From Gammaproteobacteria bacterium (GTDB lineage: Bacteria > Gemmatimonadota > Gemmatimonadetes > Longimicrobiales > Gaopeijiaceae): a stretch of DNA of 5,361 nt. Position 1 is the stretch's first letter. Each line of letters begins with the position of its first letter. Under the pieces are notes generated by a model that did not search any database, had not been told where the DNA came from, and saw only the letters and a list, made by a program, of their open reading frames with translations. The DNA lies in the NCBI GenBank assembly GCA_024638345.1, contig JAHEKL010000195.1:1-5361 (forward strand), in the 5' to 3' direction. Positions 1 to 5,361 of the stretch are shown here, one piece after another. The position numbers were made by a program, and so were the translations under genes.

Positions 1-327
1 CGGCGAACTCCGCTGCCGTAGCCCGAGAAGAGCCCGAAGGCGCCGGTTCTCCTCCTCGAGAGTGCTGCGCGAGTGCAGGGCTGCTTGGGCGGAGTCCAGC
101 TGCGCCTGAAGGTCACCCAGACTCTGAGAGAGCACGCCTGCCTGATGGAGCGACTCCTGAATCCAGAGAAAGGGCGCGAGGACCGAGCTGCGGACGACGG
201 CGGAGACTCTCTCCTGCGCCGCGGTGGGTAGGACCAGCAGCGAGGCGGAGAGCAGGACGAAGGTCAGTGGGACGATCAGACCCCGCCGAGCTCTCGATTC
301 ATCCCTGTCCAGCTCGAATGAGGGCAT
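1..327 (-). CDS. mreC: Rod shape-determining protein MreC, N-terminal part (3' end outside window)
   Basis: MreC is a bitopic inner-membrane protein that links cytoplasmic MreB filaments to the periplasmic or extracytoplasmic peptidoglycan-elongation machinery (MreD, PBP2, RodA). The 109 codons visible start at ATG 327, the first start after an in-frame TAG just upstream. The N-terminus is a short charged cytoplasmic stretch (about residues 1-16, with a run of Arg). One hydrophobic membrane segment follows at about residues 17-37 (LIVPLTFVLLSASLLVL). A heptad-like coiled coil then runs from about residue 65 and ends in the typical MreC signature ENRRLRALLGLRQR at residues 94-107. The family is normally about 270-300 residues, so the beta-barrel C-terminal domain lies beyond position 1. 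A purine-rich AGGGGG precedes the ATG by only two bases, a tight spacing for a ribosome site. The gene lies 91 bases downstream of mreB on the same strand, the standard mreBC order. I am confident of the family; the exact start is slightly less certain. Confidence 0.93.
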   Translation of the reverse strand, partial: MPSFELDRDESRARRGLIVPLTFVLLSASLLVLPTAAQERVSAVVRSSVLAPFLWIQESLHQAGVLSQSLGDLQAQLDSAQAALHSRSTLEEENRRLRALLGLRQRSSP

Positions 328-361
328 GGCCCCCTGATGATCAGCTGCAGGCTATGGTGAC

Positions 362-387
362 GGTCGGCGTGTCACCCGACGCCGGCC
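362..387 (-). other. GC-rich inverted repeat (stem-loop) between mreB and mreC
   Basis: In the mreB-mreC gap the transcript can form a hairpin. A perfect six-pair stem joins 379-384 with 365-370 (CGGCGT/ACGCCG on the coding strand), and two further G-C pairs follow beyond one mismatch, with an eight-base loop. A second, mutually exclusive six-pair stem is possible between 371-376 and 356-361 (GGTGAC/GTCACC). No U tract follows, so an ordinary intrinsic terminator is unlikely. It could be an mRNA processing or stability element that sets MreB:MreC stoichiometry, or a chance product of high GC. The rest of the gap (328-418) shows no clear promoter. Confidence 0.4.
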
Positions 388-418
388 TTCGTAGCAAGAA
401 CGTAACCGATGCGAGGGT

Positions 419-1462
419 CTAGGTGGAGAGCACGTTGCGATACTTGTGGACGTCGTCGAGGATTCGGCCCGCGCCGCGCACGACGCAGGTGAGTGGCTCC
501 TCGTCCACGTGAATGGGCAAGTGGGTCTCCGTGGTCAACAGCCGATCCAGTCCGCGGATCATGGAGCCACCTCCCGTCATGACGATGCCACGATCTACGA
601 TATCGGAGGAGAGCTCGGGGGGTGTGATCTCGAGGGCGCGACGCACCGCCTCGACGATCGCCTGGATCGGCTCCTGGGTGCACTCCCGCACTTCGTCCGA
701 ATGAACGGTCACGGTCTTCGGAATCCCGCTGACCAGGTCGCGTCCCTTCACCTCCATCGTCCGATCTTCGCCATTGTCGAATGCGGAGCCGATCTGGATC
801 TTCACCGCCTCCGCCGTCGGCTCACCGATGAGCAGGTTGTAGTTCTTCCGCAAGAAGGTCACGATGGAGGCGTCGAGCTCGTCTCCCCCGACTCGTATGG
901 ATGTGTTGGAGACGATCCCGGACAACGCGATGACCGCGATCTCGGTCGTTCCCCCGCCGATGTCGATCACCATGTTGCCGGTCGGGGTCTCGATCGGGAG
1001 ACCTACCCCGATCGCGGCGGCGGTCGGTTCGGCCACCATGTAGACTGCCTTGGCTCCGGCTGCGATCGCGGAAGATCGCACCGCCCTGCGCTCCAGCTCC
1101 GTGATACCCGACGGCACACCGACAACGACCCTCGGCTTGATTCGGAAGATCCGCTTGGATGTGACCTGCTTGAGGAAGTGACGGAGCATCATCTCCGTCA
1201 CGTCCACGTCGGCGATGACCCCGTCCTTCAATGGGCGCACCGCCTCGATGTTCTCCGGGGTCCGGCCCAGCATTCGCTTTGCTTCGAGACCGATACCCAG
1301 GATTCTCTTGGAGCCTCGCTCGACCGCCACGACGGAGGGCTCGTTCAGGACGATACCCTCGCCCTTCACGTAGACGAGGGTATTCGCCGTTCCGAGGTCG
1401 ACTGCAATGTCATTCACGGGAACGAGAGAGCCGGAGCGGAACCACTTCGAGAACGGAGCCAA
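419..1462 (-). CDS. mreB: Rod shape-determining protein MreB (bacterial actin homologue)
   Basis: MreB is an ATP-binding actin-fold protein that polymerises under the inner membrane and guides lateral cell-wall synthesis. The 347 residues match the usual length (about 345). Visible actin-family motifs are phosphate-1 DLGTANT at 22-28, the AEPTAAA segment at 144-150 with the likely catalytic Glu145, phosphate-2 DIGGGTTEIAV at 167-177, and the adenosine motif TGGGSMIRGLDRLL at 296-309. The N-terminus (APFSKWF, residues 2-8) looks like the short amphipathic membrane-binding stretch of many MreBs. The start is unusual: the codon at 1462-1460 is TTG, and no ATG or GTG lies between it and the in-frame TAG at 1501-1499. 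The next candidate is GTG at 1417-1415, which would remove the amphipathic stretch and begin right at the first beta strand. No clear Shine-Dalgarno is seen before either. The gene has its own likely promoter upstream and is followed by mreC. The family call is certain; the start is moderately sure. Confidence 0.97.
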   Translation of the reverse strand: MAPFSKWFRSGSLVPVNDIAVDLGTANTLVYVKGEGIVLNEPSVVAVERGSKRILGIGLEAKRMLGRTPENIEAVRPLKDGVIADVDVTEMMLRHFLKQVTSKRIFRIKPRVVVGVPSGITELERRAVRSSAIAAGAKAVYMVAEPTAAAIGVGLPIETPTGNMVIDIGGGTTEIAVIALSGIVSNTSIRVGGDELDASIVTFLRKNYNLLIGEPTAEAVKIQIGSAFDNGEDRTMEVKGRDLVSGIPKTVTVHSDEVRECTQEPIQAIVEAVRRALEITPPELSSDIVDRGIVMTGGGSMIRGLDRLLTTETHLPIHVDEEPLTCVVRGAGRILDDVHKYRNVLST

Positions 1463-1623
1463 GGATTCGAGCCGATCGAGGGCGGTCGATGAGTAGACCT
1501 ACGGTTATCGAGAAACCTTGGCGGACCGCTGCGCCGAAGCGTGTTCGATTGTATAAACGAGGCCTAGGTAGGGCAAGACTCCTGCAGCCTTCGAACCCCC
1601 TACGGCCTGTTTCGCGAGCCGAG
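1463..1623. other. Intergenic region between dut and mreB
   Basis: This 161-base gap separates the stop codon of dut from the start of mreB. It carries the predicted mreB promoter and its leader. The leader contains a small CGC-UUCG-GCG hairpin (1541-1532) right at the expected transcript 5' end and a short GGTT/AACC inverted repeat around 1503-1517. I found no strong GC stem followed by a T run after dut, so read-through from the upstream genes into mreB is possible. No small gene or RNA gene is supported here. Confidence 0.6.
1548..1576 (-). promoter_or_regulatory. Predicted sigma70-type promoter for mreB
   Basis: Reading the minus strand, a -35 element TTGCCC (1576-1571, four of six consensus bases) and a -10 element TACAAT (1553-1548, five of six) are separated by exactly 17 bases. 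Transcription would begin near 1542-1541, giving an mRNA leader of about 80 bases before the TTG start of mreB. The AT-rich stretch GTTTATACAAT stands out in an otherwise GC-rich region. The location, in the only sizeable gap between the upstream three-gene unit and mreBC, supports a real promoter. The call rests on motif and spacing only. Confidence 0.65.
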
Positions 1624-2082
1624 TCACCCGCGCCCCGTCGAGCCGAACCCCCCCTCCCCCCTTTCACTGTCCGACACTTCGGTCGCCTCGAGCACCTCCG
1701 GCGCCTCGAATCGTGCAAACACGAGCTGCGCGATCCGCTCTCCCCTCGCGATCGATACAGGGGCGGAGCCCTGATTGTGCATGATGACCTTCAGCTCTCC
1801 CCGGTAATCGGGATCGATCGTCCCGGGGGAATTCGGAAGCGTGATTCCGTGCCGCAGAGCGAGGCCGGAGCGGGGGCGAACCTGGCACTCCATTCTGGAA
1901 GGCAGCTCCATCAAGAGCCCCGTTCGTACGGCGCGAAGCTCACCCGGCTGCAGTACGAAGTCGGGCTCGCACGAGCGCACGTCGTGCCCGGCGGAGGAGG
2001 GTGTGGCGCGAACCGGGAGCGGCAAATCCGGGTTCTCGGGCAACCTCATGAAACGAACGGTTTCCTCTCTGAGAGCGGTCAT
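1624..2082 (-). CDS. dut: Deoxyuridine 5'-triphosphate nucleotidohydrolase (dUTPase)
   Basis: This enzyme hydrolyses dUTP to dUMP and pyrophosphate, keeping uracil out of DNA and supplying the dTMP precursor; the family works as a cytoplasmic homotrimer. The 152-residue protein has the length of classical trimeric dUTPases and all five motifs in order. They are motif 1 AGHDVRS (31-37), motif 2 PRSGLA (70-75), motif 3 from N84 to N103 with catalytic Asp90 and the sugar-discriminating Tyr93, motif 4 GERIAQLVF (114-122) and motif 5 RGEGGFGSTG (141-150), the flexible C-terminal arm that closes over the substrate. Motif 1 has His where Tyr is common (AGYD). The ATG at 2082 directly follows the TGA of the M16 peptidase, and a GGAG lies five bases upstream, which supports this start and translational coupling. 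A second Met at residue 12 is a less likely start. Confidence 0.96.
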   Translation of the reverse strand: MTALREETVRFMRLPENPDLPLPVRATPSSAGHDVRSCEPDFVLQPGELRAVRTGLLMELPSRMECQVRPRSGLALRHGITLPNSPGTIDPDYRGELKVIMHNQGSAPVSIARGERIAQLVFARFEAPEVLEATEVSDSERGEGGFGSTGRG

Positions 2083-3375
2083 TCACGCTCCGCGGGAATC
2101 GGGCCCCAGCCTGAGAAGGGTCTGGGCCGCGGGATCGAAGAACCGGTCCGCCATCTCGAATACCTCCTCGGGCGTGACGGCGTCGATGGCCTCGAGGAGC
2201 TGATCGAGTGTCATCACCGGCTCGTCGTACAGTGCGAACCCGGCCAGCCGGAACAGGCGCGATCCCGTGGACTCCAGCGATAGCATGACCTGGCCTTTCA
2301 CCTGGTTCTTGACCTCGTCGAGCTCAGTTGAGGTCAGACCGTCCTCTCTAAGCTTCCGGTATTCCTCCTGAACCGCCTCCACCGTTCGCTCGGCCCACTC
2401 GGGGCGGGTCCCGACGTAGACCCCTGCCACCCCGGCCCTGGAGTAGAAGGACTGATACGAATAGACGGTATAGGCGAGTCCGAGCTCCTCTCGCACCCTC
2501 TGAAAGAGCCGAGAACCCATGCCCCCACCGAACGCCGCCGAAAGCAAGATGAGGGGGAACCGCGCCCGATCGGATCTGGGCGGGGTCCGAATGCCGAAGA
2601 CGAGGTGGGTCTGCGCGCCCTTTCTCGGAACGTGCAGGTCGCGGCTTTGGCCCTCCAGCTCGGCGATGGGCACCTCGGGCGCGTCGTCGCCGACGGCCTT
2701 CCCGAACAGCCTCCCCACGACGTCGACGAACTCCTCATGCTCCAGGAACCCGGCCGCGCCGATGATCATGCGCCCGCCCAGATAACGCTCGGCGTGAAGG
2801 TTCCGCAGGGCCTCTGCGGACAAACCGCTGACCGACTCGCGTGTTCCGAGTATCGACCGTCCATACGGATGGTCGCCCCAGAGAGCCTCCCCGTGCAGCT
2901 CGAAGACGAGGTCGTCCGGCGTATCCTCCATGGACGCGATCTCTTCAAGGACCACCTCCCGCTCCAACGCCAGATCCTCCTCGCGAAGCAGCGGATGAAG
3001 CGTCAAATCGGCCAGGACATCCAGAGCTACGGGAAGGTGCTCCGCGAGCACGCGCGCTTGAAACGAGGTGTGCTCCCGCGAGGTGAACGCGTCCAGCGAG
3101 CCCCCCAGTCGTTCGAGGGACAGGGCGATCTCCTTGGGCTCTCGGCGGGTGGTCCCCTTGAACACGAGGTGCTCGAGCAGATGACTCGCACCTCGAAGCT
3201 CGAGCGTCTCATGGGCAGCTCCGTGGCGTACCCATACACCCGTCGTGACGGAGCGGACTCCCGGGATGCTCTCGGTAAGCACCCGGATCCCGTTGGACAG
3301 GAGGGTTTCCCGCATCAGGCCGTCGGCTCGGTCGGGGGCCACGAGCCGCGCGGGATGGCCCGGGCGCGAGGTCAT
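2083..3375 (-). CDS. M16 family (insulinase-like / mitochondrial processing peptidase-like) zinc metallopeptidase
   Basis: This is a putative zinc endopeptidase of the pitrilysin/M16 clan, of the short single-unit type (430 residues here, about 410-430 in relatives such as Bacillus MlpA/YmxG) that normally dimerises. The inverted zinc motif HLLEH lies at 65-69 (zinc ligands His65 and His69, catalytic Glu68). The third ligand is probably Glu145 in VVLEEIAS, 75 residues after the motif as is usual in the family. The C-terminal half carries the glycine-rich loop GGGMGSRLFQ (283-292) and the R-x3-GLAY segment (295-302) typical of M16 substrate clefts. So both halves are present and the protein looks active. 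No signal peptide is seen, so it is probably cytoplasmic. The ATG at 3375 overlaps the pnp stop (ATGA), with a GGAGG 13 bases upstream. An alternative ATG at 3315 (MRETLLSNGIRV) matches where most relatives begin and would give 410 residues, but lacks a visible ribosome site. Physiological substrates are unknown; M16 genes next to pnp are common in bacteria. Confidence 0.93.
   Translation of the reverse strand: MTSRPGHPARLVAPDRADGLMRETLLSNGIRVLTESIPGVRSVTTGVWVRHGAAHETLELRGASHLLEHLVFKGTTRREPKEIALSLERLGGSLDAFTSREHTSFQARVLAEHLPVALDVLADLTLHPLLREEDLALEREVVLEEIASMEDTPDDLVFELHGEALWGDHPYGRSILGTRESVSGLSAEALRNLHAERYLGGRMIIGAAGFLEHEEFVDVVGRLFGKAVGDDAPEVPIAELEGQSRDLHVPRKGAQTHLVFGIRTPPRSDRARFPLILLSAAFGGGMGSRLFQRVREELGLAYTVYSYQSFYSRAGVAGVYVGTRPEWAERTVEAVQEEYRKLREDGLTSTELDEVKNQVKGQVMLSLESTGSRLFRLAGFALYDEPVMTLDQLLEAIDAVTPEEVFEMADRFFDPAAQTLLRLGPDSRGA
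2088..2091 (-). promoter_or_regulatory. Ribosome binding site of dut
   Basis: GGAG on the minus strand, five bases before the dut ATG at 2082, sits inside the last codons of the M16 peptidase gene. It decides for the ATG that abuts the preceding stop rather than the internal Met at residue 12. Confidence 0.6.
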
Positions 3376-5361
3376 GCCTGGGTGGCGGCCTCCACCTCTT
3401 CGACTTTGGATTCCTCCTCCTCGAGCGCCGCTTTCCTCGAGAGCCGGAGGCGACCCTTCTCGTCGATCGCGAGAAGCTTGACTCGGGTGACGTCTCCTCG
3501 TTTGAGAACGTCCTCGGTCTTCTCCACTCGGCCTTTCTCGAGCTCGGAGATGTGACACAGCCCCTCGGTTCCGGGCAGGATTTCGATGAACGCCCCGAAA
3601 GAGGTGGTGTTCTTGACCGGTCCCTCGTAGATGCGTCCGACCTCGGGTTCCTGGACGATCGCCTCGATCATCTCGCGCGCTCGAGTGGCCGCCTCGCCCG
3701 ACACCGCAGCGATCTTGACCACACCCGAATCCTCGATGTCGATCTTGGCGCCGGTCTCATCTTGTATCGCCCTGATAGTCTTACCCTTAGGACCGATGAT
3801 CTCCCCTAGCTTCTCTGGATTGACTTCCATGGTCGTGATCCGAGGGGCGTGGGGAGACAATTCCTCCCTGGGCTCGGCGATCGTGCGATCCATCACGTCC
3901 AGGATGTGCATGCGCGCATGGTGCGCCCGCTCCAAAGCTTCCTTCAAAATGTCGGCCGTGAGACCCTGTATCTTGATGTCCATCTGGATGGAAGTAACGC
4001 CCTTCCGGGTTCCGGCGATCTTGAAGTCCATGTCGCCGAGGGCATCCTCCAAGCCCAGGATGTCCGTCAGCACGGCGACCTGGTCGCCCTCCTTGATGAG
4101 CCCCATCGCCACGCCTGCGCAGGCAGCCTTGACGGGGACCCCGGCCGCCATGAGTGCCATCGAGGTGCCACACACGGTGGCCATGGACGAAGAGCCGTTC
4201 GACTCCAGAATGTCCGAGACCACCCGAATCGTGTAGGGGAAGTCTTCGTAGAGGGGAAGCAGGGGCTGAATCGCCCGCTCGGCCAAAGCTCCATGTCCGA
4301 TCTCTCTCCGCGAGGTTCCTCGGATCGGACGGGCTTCCCCCACCGAGAACGGGGGGAAATTGTAATGGAGCATGAAGGACTTCGTGATTTCTTGAGCCGT
4401 GTCGATCGAGTCGATCCGCTGCTCGTCCCTGGAAGTCCCGAGTGTGGCCACGCAGAGCGCCTGTGTCTGTCCCCGGGTGAACAACGCCGAGCCGTGCGTC
4501 CGCGGTAGAAGCCCGACGTCACAGGAGATCTCTCGTACGGTGTCCAGATCTCGGCCATCCGCCCGTGTACCCTGCTCCAGGATTCGGCCGCGCATGCTCG
4601 CCTTTTCGATGCTCTTGAGGATGACTCCGACCTGATCCTGCGACTGCTCGAAGTCGTCGTCCGAAAGCTCGTCCTGGAGACGGACGACGACATCGTCCTG
4701 TACCGAAGCGAGCGCCTGATTCCTCTGCTGCTTCTCTTCCAGCGCCATGGCCTCGTGGACTCTGGGGCGAGCCATGGCCTCGATCTTCTCCTTCAGCTCC
4801 GCCTCGGGTGCGTCGGAGATCCACTCCATCAGCGGCTGGCGGAGATCGTGGATGAGCTCCTCCTGGATTTCGATCAGATCGCGGATGCCCTGGTGGGCCA
4901 CCTCCAGCCCCTCGAGAATGTCCTTCTCGGGGACCTCGACTGCGCCGCCTTCAACCATCGTGATCGCATCCCTGGATCCGGCGACGACCACGTCGACGTC
5001 GGAGTACTCGAGCTGCTCGAAGGTGGGATTGAGGATCCAGTTTTCGCGGATTCGCCCGATCCGGACCCCTGCCACCAGCGTATCGAAGGGGATCTTCGAG
5101 ATGTTCAAGGCAACGGAAGCCCCCAGGAGACCCAGGACGTCCGCATCGTTCTCCTGATCGGCGGACAGGATGTTGCAGATGATCTGCGTCTCGTACATGA
5201 AGCCCGCGGGAAACAGCGGCCGCAGGGGCCGGTCGATCTGGCGGGCGGAAAGGATTTCCTTCTCGCCGGGCCGTCCCTCACGCTTGAAGAACCCACCGGG
5301 GATCTTGCCGGCCGCATAGGACTTCTCGCGATATTCGACGGTCAGTGGGAAGAAGGGGAGA
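3372..5361 (-). CDS. pnp: Polyribonucleotide nucleotidyltransferase (PNPase), 5' end outside window
   Basis: PNPase is a trimeric 3'-to-5' phosphorolytic exoribonuclease that degrades mRNA using phosphate and releases nucleoside diphosphates. It can also add tails. The open frame runs to the window edge (first complete codon 5360-5358), giving 662 visible residues against about 700 in the family, so roughly the first 50 are missing. Visible domains, numbered from the first visible residue, are as follows. The first RNase PH-like core includes the RNA-binding loop FFKREGRP (24-31). An alpha-helical linker spans about 145-255. The second core has TRGQTQA, RREIGHGALAERA, the phosphate-binding NGSSS (388-392) and the metal site in EDALGDMDFK (Asp439, Asp445, Lys447, equivalent to E. 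coli Asp486, Asp492 and Lys494). A KH domain has GPKG at 523-526. An S1 domain lies at about 574-642, followed by a short acidic tail. All catalytic residues are intact. The stop TGA overlaps the start of the M16 peptidase gene. Confidence 0.98.
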   Translation of the reverse strand, partial: LPFFPLTVEYREKSYAAGKIPGGFFKREGRPGEKEILSARQIDRPLRPLFPAGFMYETQIICNILSADQENDADVLGLLGASVALNISKIPFDTLVAGVRIGRIRENWILNPTFEQLEYSDVDVVVAGSRDAITMVEGGAVEVPEKDILEGLEVAHQGIRDLIEIQEELIHDLRQPLMEWISDAPEAELKEKIEAMARPRVHEAMALEEKQQRNQALASVQDDVVVRLQDELSDDDFEQSQDQVGVILKSIEKASMRGRILEQGTRADGRDLDTVREISCDVGLLPRTHGSALFTRGQTQALCVATLGTSRDEQRIDSIDTAQEITKSFMLHYNFPPFSVGEARPIRGTSRREIGHGALAERAIQPLLPLYEDFPYTIRVVSDILESNGSSSMATVCGTSMALMAAGVPVKAACAGVAMGLIKEGDQVAVLTDILGLEDALGDMDFKIAGTRKGVTSIQMDIKIQGLTADILKEALERAHHARMHILDVMDRTIAEPREELSPHAPRITTMEVNPEKLGEIIGPKGKTIRAIQDETGAKIDIEDSGVVKIAAVSGEAATRAREMIEAIVQEPEVGRIYEGPVKNTTSFGAFIEILPGTEGLCHISELEKGRVEKTEDVLKRGDVTRVKLLAIDEKGRLRLSRKAALEEEESKVEEVEAATQA

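Noticed and set aside
446..1492. A 348-codon open frame on the plus strand, fully antisense to mreB
   Set aside because: The protein is low-complexity, rich in Asp, Arg, His and Gly, with no recognisable domain. Long antisense frames are expected opposite GC-rich genes, and mreB is unmistakable on the other strand.
1586..1600. A TTCGAA motif resembling a tRNA T loop between dut and mreB
   Set aside because: The flanks do not form a T stem, and no acceptor, D or anticodon arm can be drawn on either strand.
1600..1623. A possible terminator just after dut
   Set aside because: Only three- to four-pair stems can be drawn and no T run follows on the transcribed strand.
1231..2283. A 350-codon plus-strand frame spanning the mreB 5' end, the gap and dut
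   Set aside because: It runs opposite two certain genes and their intergenic promoter, is very Arg/Pro/Gly-rich, and shows no family motif; it is a shadow of GC-biased codon use.
2605..3555. A 316-codon plus-strand frame opposite the M16 peptidase and the 3' end of pnp
   Set aside because: No recognisable motifs, and it lies entirely antisense to two well-supported genes.
3376..3558. An upstream extension of the M16 peptidase frame giving 491 residues
   Set aside because: The extra residues lie wholly within the pnp S1-domain coding region, are Arg/Gly-rich without homology features, and would make the protein far longer than the family.

Overview
This window is a GC-rich bacterial chromosomal segment of core housekeeping genes, all on the minus strand. 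In transcription order (high to low coordinate) they are: pnp (polynucleotide phosphorylase, 5' end cut by the window edge), a single-domain M16 zinc peptidase, dut (dUTPase), mreB (rod-shape actin homologue) and mreC (3' part cut by the window edge). The high GC, the strongly Arg/Glu/Ala-rich proteins and the pnp-M16 peptidase-dut-mreBC order suggest a GC-rich bacterium. From memory of such neighbourhoods, Gemmatimonadota or a related lineage is plausible, but this is inference and cannot be settled from the window.

Region by region. Positions 5361-3372 hold pnp, with two RNase PH-type core domains, an alpha-helical linker, a KH domain and an S1 domain; roughly the first 50 residues are missing. 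Positions 3375-2083 hold the M16 peptidase, whose ATG overlaps the pnp stop (ATGA). Positions 2082-1624 hold dut, whose ATG directly abuts the peptidase stop (TGAATG). These three genes form one tightly packed, probably translationally coupled unit. Positions 1623-1463 are a 161-base gap with no convincing terminator and a good sigma70-type promoter (TTGCCC, 17-base spacer, TACAAT) pointing into mreB. Positions 1462-419 hold mreB, which seems to start with TTG. Positions 418-328 are a 91-base gap with a GC-rich inverted repeat. Positions 327-1 hold the N-terminal 109 codons of mreC (membrane anchor and coiled coil).

Functionally there are two modules. The first is RNA decay, proteolysis and nucleotide hygiene (pnp, M16 peptidase, dut). 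The second is the cell-elongation machinery (mreB, mreC, presumably followed by mreD, PBP2 and rodA beyond the window). The promoter ahead of mreB suggests that the cell-shape module can be transcribed independently, with possible read-through from upstream.

I found no mobile element, CRISPR array, RNA gene or sign of horizontal transfer. I do not see an undescribed system here. The points worth a second look are start-codon and regulatory details.
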